Part shown: positions 51,187 through 60,419 of the stretch, one piece after another
How positions within the stretch are numbered: the first letter of the stretch is position 1
Layout: the number at the start of each line of letters is the position of its first letter
Position numbers and translations under genes: made by a program
The notes under the pieces: generated by a model
What the model was told of the DNA's origin: nothing
Databases searched by the model: none
What the model saw: the letters and a program-made list of their open reading frames with translations, nothing else
NCBI RefSeq assembly: GCF_001314325.1
Contig: NZ_CP009429.1
Location: 496,501 to 560,500 of the forward strand
Direction of reading: 5' to 3'
DNA from: Sphingopyxis macrogoltabida
GTDB taxonomy: Bacteria; Pseudomonadota; Alphaproteobacteria; Sphingomonadales; Sphingomonadaceae
DNA length: 64,000 nucleotides

Positions 51187-52233
51187 ATGCCGACCGCGCC
51201 CTCGCCGCTTGCTTATATTCCGTTCGTCAGCGTCGAAAACATGATGCGCTTCGTCCATCATTTCGGCATCGAAAAAATCCTCGTCGAACTCACCGACGCG
51301 ATCGAAGCCGACTATCGGCGGTGGGACCTTTTCGAGAAAATTCCCCGCCTCGCCTCGCATTCGCGCGACGGCGTGATCGAACTGATGCCGACTTCCGACG
51401 GCGAGGCTTTCAGCTTCAAATATGTGAACGGTCATCCGAGCAACACCGCCAAGGGGTTTCAGACCGTCGCCGCCTTCGGGCTGCTCGCGCGCGTCGACAC
51501 CGGCTATCCGCTCATGCTGACCGAAATGACTCTGCTGACGGCGCTGCGCACCGCCGCGACCTCGGCGATGGTGGCGCGTCACCTCGCGCCGGGCAACGCA
51601 AAGGTCATGGCGATGATCGGCAATGGCGCACAGGCCGAGTTTCAGGCACTGGCGATGAAGGCGGTGGTCGGGATCGAGGAGGTCCGGCTGTACGACATCG
51701 ATGCGAGCGCCACCGCCAAGGCCGCCCGCAACCTGGGCGATAGCGGCCTGCGGGTCGTATCCTGCACCAGCGCGCAGGATGCGATCGAAGGCGCCCAGAT
51801 CATCACCACCTGCACCGCGGACAAGGCCTATGCGACGATCCTGACCGACAATATGGTTGGATCGGGTGTCCACATCAATGCGATCGGCGGGGATTGCCCG
51901 GGCAAGACCGAATTGCACAAGGACATATTGTCGCGCGCCGTCACCTTCGTCGAATTCGAACCGCAAACGCGGATCGAGGGCGAGATCCAGCAGATGGATG
52001 CGAGCTATCCGGTGACCGAATTCTGGCGGGTGCTGAGCGGCGATGCCGAGGGCCGGGGCGACGCCCGGCAAATTACGCTTTTCGACAGCGTGGGCTTCGC
52101 TACCGAGGATTTCTCGGCGCTCCGCTACATTTATTCGAAATTGCAGGGCACCGACTTTTTCCAGCAGATCGACATCCTCGCCGACCCCGACGATCCGCGC
52201 GACCTGTTCGGCATGCTCCAGCGCGCCGCCTAG
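51187..52233 (+). CDS. Ornithine cyclodeaminase family protein
   Basis: The 348-residue NAD-dependent enzyme should convert L-ornithine to L-proline and ammonia. It has the substrate/cofactor segments MPTSDGEAFSFKYVNGHP, MTLLTALRTAATSAMVARHLA, the Rossmann region VMAMIGNGAQAEFQALAM and HINAIGGDCPGKTEL (with the catalytic Asp expected here). The ribosome site is AAAGGA. The arginase gene follows, 37 bp on. Together they turn arginine into proline via ornithine. Related families (alanine dehydrogenase, tauropine dehydrogenase) are less likely in this context. Confidence 0.9.
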   Translation: MPTAPSPLAYIPFVSVENMMRFVHHFGIEKILVELTDAIEADYRRWDLFEKIPRLASHSRDGVIELMPTSDGEAFSFKYVNGHPSNTAKGFQTVAAFGLLARVDTGYPLMLTEMTLLTALRTAATSAMVARHLAPGNAKVMAMIGNGAQAEFQALAMKAVVGIEEVRLYDIDASATAKAARNLGDSGLRVVSCTSAQDAIEGAQIITTCTADKAYATILTDNMVGSGVHINAIGGDCPGKTELHKDILSRAVTFVEFEPQTRIEGEIQQMDASYPVTEFWRVLSGDAEGRGDARQITLFDSVGFATEDFSALRYIYSKLQGTDFFQQIDILADPDDPRDLFGMLQRAA

Positions 52234-52270
52234 CGCGCTCGACAATTTATCAGGGACGGGGACGGGAAAA

Positions 52271-53209
52271 ATGGAACGGCGAAGGATCAGCCTGATCGGG
52301 GCTCCGGTCGAATTGGGCGCGGGACTTCCCGGCTGCGCGATGGGGCCGGGCGCGATGCGGATTTCGGGACTGGCGGCCGCGCTCGCGGCGCTCGGGCACG
52401 AGGTGGTCGACGGCGGCGACGCCATGGCGGCGGCGGTGTCCGGGATCGGTTTTGGCGGCAACGCGCGCCACGCGCCCAATATCGCCGGATGGACGCGCTC
52501 GCTCGAGGAGGTCGCGTACCGGACCTTGCAGGAGGGGCGCCTGCCGATCTTCATGGGCGGCGACCATGCGCTCGCCATGGGTACCGTTTCGGGCGCGGCG
52601 CGCCACGCGCGCGACATCGGGCGCCCGCTGTGCGTCATCTGGCTCGACGCCCACGCCGACTTCAACACGCCGATGACGTCGGAGTCGGGCAATATGCACG
52701 GGATGCCCGTCGCCTATTATTGCGGCGAACCGGGCTTCGACGGCATTCTCGGTGACGATCGCGCCACCGTCGATCCCGCCAATGTCTTCATGCTCGGTAT
52801 CCGGTCGGTCGACGACCGCGAGCGCCAGTTGATCGCGGAGCGCGGCGTGCAGGTCTTCGACATGCGCGCGATCGACGAATTCGGCATTGCGGCGATCGTC
52901 CGCCGTATCCTGGCGCATGTCGGGAAAATCGGCGCCATGCTGCACGTCAGCCTCGACGTCGACTTCCTCGATCCGGCCATCGCGCCCGGCGTCGGTACGA
53001 CGGTGAGCGGCGGCGCCAATCTTCGCGAGGCCCATCTGGTCATGGAGATGCTCTGTGAATCCGGGCTGACCACCTCGATGGATCTCGCCGAACTCAATCC
53101 CTATCTCGACGAGCGTGGCAAGAGCGCCCGCCTGCTCACCGACCTCACCGCCAGCCTGTTCGGGCGCAAGGTTCTCGACAAGGTTGCGACCCTGATGACG
53201 ATTCCCTGA
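52271..53209 (+). CDS. rocF: Arginase
   Basis: Arginase cuts arginine to ornithine and urea with two manganese ions. The 312-residue protein has the metal-binding motifs GGDHALAMGT, WLDAHADFNTP and SLDVDFLDPAIAPGVGT, and the substrate-binding GNMHGMPVAYYCG. Length and motif order fit arginase better than agmatinase. It follows ornithine cyclodeaminase, so its product ornithine would be used at once. It ends 12 bases before the convergent AraC gene. Confidence 0.93.
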   Translation: MERRRISLIGAPVELGAGLPGCAMGPGAMRISGLAAALAALGHEVVDGGDAMAAAVSGIGFGGNARHAPNIAGWTRSLEEVAYRTLQEGRLPIFMGGDHALAMGTVSGAARHARDIGRPLCVIWLDAHADFNTPMTSESGNMHGMPVAYYCGEPGFDGILGDDRATVDPANVFMLGIRSVDDRERQLIAERGVQVFDMRAIDEFGIAAIVRRILAHVGKIGAMLHVSLDVDFLDPAIAPGVGTTVSGGANLREAHLVMEMLCESGLTTSMDLAELNPYLDERGKSARLLTDLTASLFGRKVLDKVATLMTIP

Positions 53210-53221
53210 GCTGGCCGGCGG

Positions 53222-54094
53222 CTAATTGCTGCGCTGGCGGAGGCTCGCCGGAGAAAAGCCGAAGCGGCTTTTGAAGGCGTTCGAAAGATGCGCCTGATCG
53301 GCAAAGCCGCACCGGTGGGCGATGTCGACCAGCGGCGTGCCGCGGCGCGCGAGGTCCATCGCCGTCGACAGGCGGATGTCCTGCAGAAAGCCGTGCGGCG
53401 TGAGGCCGACCTCGCGCTTGAACTCGCGCGCGAAATGGGCGCAGGAATAGCCGAGCCGGTCGGCCATGTCCTGGACGCCGATCTTGTGCTCCAGATTGCG
53501 CTCGATCCAGGCGCGCAGGTCGGCGACCATATAGGGCGCGATGCCGCCGCGCGCCGAGGCAGTGGACGAGGCGGGCGCGCGCTGGTGCAGCGCGAGGATG
53601 AAGCTGTCGATCAGCGACTGGGCGAGCGCCCGGTCGCCGCTGGTGTCGCGCCGCTCGTAGCAGAGTTGCTCGATCAGCGCCTGGAACAACAAGGTCAGCA
53701 TCTGGTCGTGGTCCGACCAGCCCATGGTGTCGTCGGGGCTCCGCCTTGTCCCCAGCGCCGGATGGTCGATGATCGCAAACGCCCAGCGGGTCCACAGATC
53801 GTGCCGGATATTGAGCGGCGTGCCTGCCGGGTGGATGAACAGTTGATGCGAGGGCAGGGCGGTCGGAACCCACCGGCCATTTTCATGGATTTCGACCGCA
53901 ATCGGCTGGCCGGTGATCTGCATGCCGATCAGATGGCCCTGCAGCATCAGCGAGCGGACGTCGCAGCCGCGATTGTGGCCGACCTCGAGATGCAGCCCGC
54001 GCCAGCCCTTCTGCGCCGAACAGCGTTCGACGACCAGATCCGACTGGTGCCGCGCATAAATGGCGCGATCGCTCTTAAAGAAGCTTCCCAGCAT
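53222..54094 (-). CDS. AraC family transcriptional regulator
   Basis: This 290-residue regulator has a variable N-terminal sensor part (about 1-180) and a C-terminal double helix-turn-helix (IGVQDMADRLGYSCAHFAREFKREVGLTP and DIAHRCGFADQAHLSNAFKSRFGFSPASLR, about 195-285, read in parts). The start at 54094 has GGAGGTGAGG just before it. It diverges from cysD, with a direct repeat in the gap, so it may control the sulfate/sulfotransferase genes; alternatively it may control rocF-side genes. The inducer is unknown. Confidence 0.9.
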   Translation of the reverse strand: MLGSFFKSDRAIYARHQSDLVVERCSAQKGWRGLHLEVGHNRGCDVRSLMLQGHLIGMQITGQPIAVEIHENGRWVPTALPSHQLFIHPAGTPLNIRHDLWTRWAFAIIDHPALGTRRSPDDTMGWSDHDQMLTLLFQALIEQLCYERRDTSGDRALAQSLIDSFILALHQRAPASSTASARGGIAPYMVADLRAWIERNLEHKIGVQDMADRLGYSCAHFAREFKREVGLTPHGFLQDIRLSTAMDLARRGTPLVDIAHRCGFADQAHLSNAFKSRFGFSPASLRQRSN

Positions 54095-54189
54095 CCTCAC
54101 CTCCCGCGAGGCCGCGCTTTGCCGCGCGGTCCCCGATCCAGCCATCGCGCCATTTCTTCCGCGCGAAGATATCTAGTCAGTCGATTAAT

Positions 54190-54218
54190 TAGCAGGATTC
54201 TACAAAATAGCAGGATTC
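54190..54218. promoter_or_regulatory. Direct repeat upstream of cysD
   Basis: TAGCAGGATTC occurs at 54190-54200 and again at 54208-54218, an 18-base period. AraC-type activators bind direct repeats of about this spacing, so it could be the site of the divergent AraC protein near the cysD promoter. Confidence 0.45.
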
Positions 54219-54256
54219 GTCAAGAGCCGAACGCGGAGCCTGCCTAAGAACCGGCT

Positions 54257-55201
54257 ATGAGACCGGCAAACTTCCATTCCCCGCGCATGCCCGCAGCCCC
54301 GAAAACGCTGACCCATTTGGACCGTCTTGAGGCGGAGAGCATCCATATCATGCGCGAAGTGCTGGCGGATGCTGTGAAGCCCGTGATGCTGTACAGTGTT
54401 GGCAAGGACAGTGCGGTGATGCTGCATCTGGCGCGCAAGGCCTTTTATCCTTCGCCGCCGCCGTTTCCGCTGCTGCACGTCGACACGACGTGGAAGTTTC
54501 AGGCGATGTATGACCTCCGCGACCGGATGGCGGCCGAAAGCGGCATGGAGCTGATCGTCTACCAGAACCCCGAGGCGAAGGCGCGGGGGATCAACCCGTT
54601 CGACCATGGTCCGCTGCACACCGACATGTGGAAGACCGAGGGTCTGAAACAGGCGCTCGACCTCCACGGCTTCGACGTCGCTTTCGGCGGCGCACGGCGC
54701 GACGAGGAAAAGAGCCGCGCGAAGGAGCGCATCTTCTCTTTCCGCACCGCAAGTCACGGCTGGGACCCGAAGAAGCAACGGCCCGAACTGTGGAACCTCT
54801 ACAATGCAAGGAAAGCGAAGGGCGAAAGCATCCGCGTCTTTCCGATCTCCAACTGGACCGAGCTCGACATCTGGCAATATATCGCGCGCGAGAATATCCC
54901 GATCGTGCCGCTCTACTTCGCCGCGCCGCGCCCGACGGTGGAGCGCGACGGCCTGCTGCTGATGGTCGACGACGATCGCTTTCCGCTCAACGAAGGCGAG
55001 GTGCCGGTTCAGCGCTCGGTGCGTTTCCGCACGCTCGGTTGCTATCCGCTCACCGGCGCGGTCGAGAGCGAAGCGACGACGCTCAGCGAAGTCATCCAGG
55101 AAATGCTCCTTACGACCACCAGCGAGCGGCAGGGCCGCATCATCGACAAGGACGGTGGCGACGCCAGCATGGAGAAGAAGAAGCAGGAGGGGTATTTTTG
55201 A
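54257..55201 (+). CDS. cysD: Sulfate adenylyltransferase subunit 2
   Basis: CysD is the catalytic subunit of ATP sulfurylase that, with CysN, forms APS from sulfate and ATP. The 314-residue protein has [12 protein letters not shown], the PP-loop [18 protein letters not shown] (46-63), [32 protein letters not shown] and the C-terminal [18 protein letters not shown]. The start could be 54257 or an ATG ten codons later; neither has a strong ribosome site. cysNC follows after a 118-bp gap with a repeat pair. Confidence 0.95.
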   Translation: MRPANFHSPRMPAAPKTLTHLDRLEAESIHIMREVLADAVKPVMLYSVGKDSAVMLHLARKAFYPSPPPFPLLHVDTTWKFQAMYDLRDRMAAESGMELIVYQNPEAKARGINPFDHGPLHTDMWKTEGLKQALDLHGFDVAFGGARRDEEKSRAKERIFSFRTASHGWDPKKQRPELWNLYNARKAKGESIRVFPISNWTELDIWQYIARENIPIVPLYFAAPRPTVERDGLLLMVDDDRFPLNEGEVPVQRSVRFRTLGCYPLTGAVESEATTLSEVIQEMLLTTTSERQGRIIDKDGGDASMEKKKQEGYF

Positions 55202-55237
55202 CCCGCCACGTCAATCTTCAGATTGATGAAGGGTCAA

Positions 55238-55303
55238 CCCCCGCGAAGGCGGGGGCCGCCAGCGGCAGAGTACCCATGCCAACGGCCCCCGCCTTCGCGG
55301 GGG
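55238..55303. repeat. Pair of inverted hairpins between cysD and cysNC
   Basis: CCCCCGCGAAGGCGGGGG (55238-55255) and its inverted partner (55286-55303, loop CTTC, i.e. GAAG on the other strand) form two stem-loops 30 bases apart. The layout is the same as the pair at 38576-38634 with a different stem sequence, so both may belong to one REP-like family. It lies within the cys operon. Confidence 0.7.
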
Positions 55304-55319
55304 CGACGAGTAAGGCCAT

Positions 55320-57233
55320 ATGACCAAAACATCTACCGATCCCGTCTATGTCACCGACGCGCTGATTGCCGAGGATATCGACGCCTATCTCGAACAGCAT
55401 CAGCAAAAGTCGCTGCTGCGCTTCATCACCTGCGGCTCGGTCGACGACGGCAAATCGACGCTGATCGGACGGCTGCTCTACGACAGCAAGATGATCTTCG
55501 AGGACCAGCTGGCGGCCTTGGAGGCCGACAGCAAGCGCGTCGGCACGCAGGGGCAGGAGATCGACTTCGCGCTGCTCGTCGACGGCCTCGCCGCCGAGCG
55601 CGAGCAGGGGATCACGATCGACGTCGCCTACCGCTTCTTCACCACCGAAAAGCGCAAGTTCATCGTCGCCGACACCCCGGGGCACGAACAATATACGCGC
55701 AACATGGTGACCGGCGCTTCGACCGCCGACCTCGCGGTCATCCTGATCGACGCGCGCAAGGGCGTGCTGACCCAGACGCGGCGCCACAGCTTCCTCGCCC
55801 ATCTGATCGGCATCCGGCATATCGTACTCGCGGTGAACAAGATGGACCTTGTCGATTACGACAAGACGGTGTTCGAGCGCATCCTGCTCTCCTACCGCGC
55901 CTTCGCGAGCGAGATCGGCATCACGAACTTCACCGCGATCCCGATCTCGGGGTTCAAGGGCGACAATATCACCGCGCTGTCGGACAATACGCCCTGGTAC
56001 AAGGGGCCGGCGCTGATCGAGCATCTGGAAAGCGTCGAGGTCGGCAGCGCCGCCGACGAAGCGAAGCCCTTCCGCATGGCGGTGCAGTGGGTCAACCGCC
56101 CCAACCTCGACTTCCGCGGCTTCTCGGGCCAGCTCGCGAGCGGCAAGGTCAGGCCGGGCGACGCGGTGCGTATCCTGCCCAGCGGCAAGACGACGGCCGT
56201 TGCCCGCATCGTCACGCTGGATGGCGATCTGGATGAGGCAGTCGCGGGCCAGTCGGTCACGCTGACGCTTGCCGACGAGGTCGACTGCTCGCGCGGCGAC
56301 GTCATCGCCGCGACCGACAATCCGCCCGAGGCGGCCGACCAGTTCGAGGCGACTTTGGTGTGGATGGCCGACGAGGCGATGATCCCGGGGCGCGCCTATT
56401 GGCTGAAGCTCGCGACGCAGAGCGTCTCGGCGACGGTGCAGGCACCGAAGTACGAGATCAACGTCAACACGCTCGATCATCTCGCGGCGAAGACGCTCGA
56501 CCTCAACGGCATCGGCGTCGTCGAACTGTCGACCGACAAGCCGATCACCTTCGAGGCCTATGGCGACAACCGCACTTTGGGCGGGTTCGTGCTTGTAGAC
56601 AAGCTGACCAACGCGACCGTCGCGGCGGGCATGCTGCACTTCAGCCTGCGCCGGGCGCAGAATGTCCACTGGCAGGCGACCGACATCGACCGCGACATGC
56701 GCGCGGGCCTCAAGAACCAGCGTCCCGCGCTGCTCTGGTTCACCGGCCTCTCGGGCTCGGGCAAGTCGACGATCGCCAACCTCGTCGAGAAGAAGCTGCA
56801 CCGGATGAACCGCCACAGCTTCCTCCTCGACGGCGACAATGTCCGCCACGGGCTGAACCGCGATCTCGGCTTCACCGAGGCCGACCGGATCGAGAATATC
56901 CGCCGCGTCGGCGAGGTGGCGAAGCTGATGACCGACGCCGGGCTGATCGTCATCACCGCGTTCATCAGCCCGTTCAAGGCCGAGCGCGAGATGGTGCGCA
57001 GCATGCTGCCCGAGGGCGAGTTTATCGAGATCTTCGTCGACACCCCGCTCGAAGAAGCCGAGAAGCGCGACGTCAAGGGCCTCTACAAGAAAGCCCGCGC
57101 CGGACAGCTCAAAAACTTCACCGGCATCGACAGCCCATACGAGGCGCCCGAAAACCCCGAAATCCGCATCGATACCACCAACATGACACCCGATGAAGCC
57201 GCTAACCTCATCGTCGACAGGCTGCTGGGATGA
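55320..57233 (+). CDS. cysNC: Bifunctional sulfate adenylyltransferase subunit 1 / adenylylsulfate kinase
   Basis: This 637-residue fusion combines the CysN GTPase (about 1-450) with CysC APS kinase (about 455-637). CysN motifs are [15 protein letters not shown] (G1), [12 protein letters not shown] (G3) and AVNKMDL (G4). The kinase has [19 protein letters not shown] (P-loop near 476-483), [17 protein letters not shown] and [14 protein letters not shown]. It yields PAPS from sulfate with CysD. The stop overlaps the cysQ start by four bases. Control may be through the divergent AraC regulator or by read-through of the repeat pair. Confidence 0.96.
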   Translation: MTKTSTDPVYVTDALIAEDIDAYLEQHQQKSLLRFITCGSVDDGKSTLIGRLLYDSKMIFEDQLAALEADSKRVGTQGQEIDFALLVDGLAAEREQGITIDVAYRFFTTEKRKFIVADTPGHEQYTRNMVTGASTADLAVILIDARKGVLTQTRRHSFLAHLIGIRHIVLAVNKMDLVDYDKTVFERILLSYRAFASEIGITNFTAIPISGFKGDNITALSDNTPWYKGPALIEHLESVEVGSAADEAKPFRMAVQWVNRPNLDFRGFSGQLASGKVRPGDAVRILPSGKTTAVARIVTLDGDLDEAVAGQSVTLTLADEVDCSRGDVIAATDNPPEAADQFEATLVWMADEAMIPGRAYWLKLATQSVSATVQAPKYEINVNTLDHLAAKTLDLNGIGVVELSTDKPITFEAYGDNRTLGGFVLVDKLTNATVAAGMLHFSLRRAQNVHWQATDIDRDMRAGLKNQRPALLWFTGLSGSGKSTIANLVEKKLHRMNRHSFLLDGDNVRHGLNRDLGFTEADRIENIRRVGEVAKLMTDAGLIVITAFISPFKAEREMVRSMLPEGEFIEIFVDTPLEEAEKRDVKGLYKKARAGQLKNFTGIDSPYEAPENPEIRIDTTNMTPDEAANLIVDRLLG

Positions 57234-57997
57234 GCGCCGCCATGGACGATGCTGCGCTCGCCGCGCATCTCGCCGAAACCGCGGGGCGCATCCTGCTCAC
57301 GGTGCGCGACTCCGGGCTCTTTGCCGGCAAGGCGCTCGGCAAGGCCGGCGACCAGGTCGCGAACCAGTTCCTGATCGATGCGCTGCGCGAACAGCGGCCC
57401 GATGACGGCATCCTGTCGGAGGAGAGCAAGGACACGCCCGAACGGCTTGCCAAAAGCCGCGTCTGGATCGTCGACCCACTCGACGGCACCCGTGAATATG
57501 GCGAGGGCCGCGTCGACTGGGCGGTGCATGTCGCGCTCGCGATCGACGGTGTTGCGCGCGTGGGCGCCGTGGCCTTGCCCGGCCTCGACGGCGGCGTCGT
57601 TCTCGCGACCGACCGCGCTGGTCCGCTCCCCGCCGCTGCCTCGCGCCCGCGCCTCGCGGTCAGCCGTACGCGCCCGGCGCAGGAGGCGCTGGCCGTTGCC
57701 GAAAGCCTCGGCGCCGAGCTCGTCCCCATGGGTTCGGCGGGGGCGAAGGCGATGGCGGTCGTGCGCGGCGAGGTCGACATCTACCTGCACAGCGGCGGTC
57801 AATATGAGTGGGACAGTGCCGCGCCCGCCGCGGTCGCGCTCGCGCACGGCCTGCATGCCTCGCGCATCGACGGCGCGCCACTCGTCTACAACCAGCGCGA
57901 CGTCGCGATGCCCGACCTGCTGATCTGCCGCAAGGAGATGGCGGAAAGCCTCGTCGCGGCGTGCCGCAATCCAGATACCAAGGGGAGAGACGAATGA
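57230..57997 (+). CDS. cysQ: 3'(2'),5'-bisphosphate nucleotidase CysQ family
   Basis: The 255-residue inositol-monophosphatase-fold protein hydrolyses 3'-phosphoadenosine 5'-phosphate (PAP), the by-product of PAPS use. The metal-binding motifs are present: [26 protein letters not shown] and [14 protein letters not shown]. It overlaps cysNC upstream and the sulfotransferase gene downstream (ATGA). This coupling says that PAP removal is needed together with PAPS synthesis and use. Confidence 0.92.
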   Translation: MSAAMDDAALAAHLAETAGRILLTVRDSGLFAGKALGKAGDQVANQFLIDALREQRPDDGILSEESKDTPERLAKSRVWIVDPLDGTREYGEGRVDWAVHVALAIDGVARVGAVALPGLDGGVVLATDRAGPLPAAASRPRLAVSRTRPAQEALAVAESLGAELVPMGSAGAKAMAVVRGEVDIYLHSGGQYEWDSAAPAAVALAHGLHASRIDGAPLVYNQRDVAMPDLLICRKEMAESLVAACRNPDTKGRDE

Positions 57998-59172
57998 CCG
58001 GTTTCGATACGGCGGACGGCGCGCGCGCGTTGGCGGAAGCGCGTGCAACAAGCGGTATCGACCGCCGCGAGCCAGAGGACTTCGTCGCCGCGCTCGATGC
58101 CTTCTATCATTTCGCGCGCCGCGGCACCCCGGACGAAGCCGGTTTCGCGCAGCTCGACGCGATGGCACAGCGCCTCCTCGTCAACCGGCTGCGCTTCGCC
58201 GACGACCTCGCGCGCCACCCCGAGATCCTCGACGAGAATGTCGCCGACCCGATCGTCGTCATCGGTTTCCCGCGCAGCGGCACGACCGTGCTGCAGCGCA
58301 TGATGTCGGCCGACCCTGCGATGCAGTCGCTCAAATTCTGGCGCCTGCTCAACCCCGCACCCTTCCCGGGCGAGGCGCCGCACGAACCCGGCGGGCGGCT
58401 GGTTTTCGCCGAAGCCGTCGCCGATGCGATCCGCACCGGCAATCCCGCGCTCCATGCCGCGCACCCTGCCGTCGCCGACGATGCCGACGAGGATTGGAAC
58501 CTCCATCATCTGAGCTTTCAGCATGTCGGCCATATCTACACCGGCGTCCCCGACGCCGATTATCTCGAATATCTGCGCACGCTGCCGCGCCGTCCGAGCT
58601 ATGCCTATGTCGCCGACCTGCTGCGCTATCTGCAATGGCAGGACGGCGGACGCCGCGGCCGCAAATGGATTCTGAAAAGTCCGGTCCATGTCGGCCATCT
58701 CGAGGAGATGCTGGCCTTTCACCCGGCCGCGACCTTCGTCTATCCGCGCCGCGATTTTCGCACTGTCGTCGCATCCTTCTGCAACGCGCTCGAGGCCGCG
58801 CAGCAGCCGCATCTGACGCGCTCGCCCGCTGCGATCGGACGCATCGCGCTTGCATATTGGGTGCCCGAAATGCACCGCTTCCAGCAGGCGCGCGCCCGGT
58901 TGGGCAATCGGCTCAAGATGATCGAGGTCGATTATCGCGACATGCTCGCCGACCCGATCCGGCATATCCGCAGCTTCTACGAACAGGCCGGCATCGCCTT
59001 GTCCGATACGGGGGAGACCGCGATCCGGACGTGGATCGCCGACAATCCCGCCGGCAAGCACGGCATCAACCAATATTCGCTCGAACGGTACGAACTGACC
59101 GAGGCGATGGTCGACGACGCCTTCGGCTTCCTCGACGCCACCCCGAGCACGGAGACCCAGCTACATGTCTGA
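57994..59172 (+). CDS. PAPS-dependent sulfotransferase family protein
   Basis: This 392-residue protein carries the sulfotransferase P-loop-like site for the 5'-phosphosulfate of PAPS, IGFPRSGTTVLQRMM (about 90-104), and a 3'-phosphate segment FVYPRRDFRTVVASFCNAL (about 249-267). His residues in DEDWNLHHLSFQHVGH may be catalytic. It is of the large Sulfotransfer_3-type family, whose acceptors range from lipids to carbohydrates and proteins. The acceptor here is unknown. Translation is coupled to cysQ, and it overlaps the next gene by eight bases, so it belongs to the cysDNCQ run. Confidence 0.88.
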   Translation: MTGFDTADGARALAEARATSGIDRREPEDFVAALDAFYHFARRGTPDEAGFAQLDAMAQRLLVNRLRFADDLARHPEILDENVADPIVVIGFPRSGTTVLQRMMSADPAMQSLKFWRLLNPAPFPGEAPHEPGGRLVFAEAVADAIRTGNPALHAAHPAVADDADEDWNLHHLSFQHVGHIYTGVPDADYLEYLRTLPRRPSYAYVADLLRYLQWQDGGRRGRKWILKSPVHVGHLEEMLAFHPAATFVYPRRDFRTVVASFCNALEAAQQPHLTRSPAAIGRIALAYWVPEMHRFQQARARLGNRLKMIEVDYRDMLADPIRHIRSFYEQAGIALSDTGETAIRTWIADNPAGKHGINQYSLERYELTEAMVDDAFGFLDATPSTETQLHV

Positions 59173-60349
59173 TATTGCAAGCGGCTATGCCCAGTTCCTC
59201 GACGCGGCCCGCGAGGTCGAAGCGATCATTCGCGCCCATCCCGGCACCACCGACGCCGATCTGGCGGAGGGGTATCAGTATCTCGCCGGCATGTGGATTT
59301 TCCACGTCGAGCGGGCGTTCAAAAGCTATGATCTGGACCGTCCTGCTTTCGTGCGCGACATGGACAATGTCCGCACCTGGGGGCTGCCGACCCCCGATCA
59401 TCATTATTACAGCGCCCAGATCGACGGCGGCGGCGTCTATCGCGTGCTGGGGCATCGCGGCAACACCGTCGACTATTGCTTCGAGCTGGTGTCGGGCCTC
59501 GCGGGCGACGACGCCGTGGTCGGCGACCGCATCGGCGCGCTCGAATCGAGCCGGCTCGAGATCGAGGCCGACGGTCGCTTCGAACTTTGGATCGGCGGTC
59601 CCGAACGGCCCGGCAACTGGATGAAGAGCGACGATCGCGCGCGCTGCTTGTTCGTGCGCCAGACGGTGAACGACTGGCTGACCGAACAGCCGACCCCGAT
59701 GCTGATCGAACGCATGGACCAGCCGGTTCCGGTACCCCGCCGCCCGGCGCTCGCCGACATCCAGCAGCTCTATGCCGTCGCCGCGCGCAACATGGTCGAC
59801 CAGGTCAAATTCCTTGACGATTTCGCGCGCAACTGGACCAAGGTGCTGCCGCTCAACGATTATCCCGCGCCCACCGTCGGCCCCGCCGACGCCGGCTATT
59901 TCCCGGGGCAGTTCAACACCAAGGGCCGCTGGGAAGTCCCTGCGGGACAAGCGCTGGTGATCACGATCGAGCCCTGCGACGCCAAATATCAGAGCCTCGC
60001 GCTCGCGCATCCGCGCTGGTTCAACAGCTTCATCCCGCGTTCGGTCCAGTCGAGCATCACCGGCGCCCAGTCGCGCGTGTCGAGCGACGGGCGCTTTCGC
60101 TATGTGCTCGCGGGCGAGGATCCGGGGGTGAGGAACTGGCTCGACACGACGGGCGTGGAATCGGGCTTCATCTTCATGCGCTTCCAGCAACTCGCCTCGG
60201 GCGTGCCGCCGAAGAAGCCGCTGACCAAGCTCGTGCCGCTCGCCGCGGTGAAGGACGAATTTCCCGCCGACGAACCGCGTGTCACGCCCGAGGAGCGTCT
60301 TGCGACCGCGCGCCTCCGCCGCCTCGCCGCCGACCGCCGCTATTTTTGA
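59165..60349 (+). CDS. Uncharacterised protein downstream of the sulfotransferase
   Basis: The 394-residue protein has no signal peptide and no clear membrane segment. It shows HHYYSAQIDGGGVYRVLGHRG (about 79-99, read in parts), GYFPGQFNTKGRWEVPAGQ and YQSLALAHPRWFNSFIPRSVQ, features that resemble DUF1214-like beta-rich proteins; this is a guess. The start overlaps the end of the sulfotransferase gene by eight bases, so it is co-translated and probably works on the same substrate. It may bind the acceptor or alter it before or after sulfation (inference). Confidence 0.7.
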   Translation: MSDIASGYAQFLDAAREVEAIIRAHPGTTDADLAEGYQYLAGMWIFHVERAFKSYDLDRPAFVRDMDNVRTWGLPTPDHHYYSAQIDGGGVYRVLGHRGNTVDYCFELVSGLAGDDAVVGDRIGALESSRLEIEADGRFELWIGGPERPGNWMKSDDRARCLFVRQTVNDWLTEQPTPMLIERMDQPVPVPRRPALADIQQLYAVAARNMVDQVKFLDDFARNWTKVLPLNDYPAPTVGPADAGYFPGQFNTKGRWEVPAGQALVITIEPCDAKYQSLALAHPRWFNSFIPRSVQSSITGAQSRVSSDGRFRYVLAGEDPGVRNWLDTTGVESGFIFMRFQQLASGVPPKKPLTKLVPLAAVKDEFPADEPRVTPEERLATARLRRLAADRRYF

Positions 60350-60419
60350 AGGACCGCCGGGCACAGCGCCCGGACCGTAGAATGTCGATTTATAACAGAC
60401 AGATATGGGGAGAGAGAAG

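Noticed and set aside
57230..57997. Histidinol-phosphatase or inositol monophosphatase for cysQ
   Set aside because: The fold is shared, but overlap with cysNC and a sulfotransferase makes PAP phosphatase far more likely.
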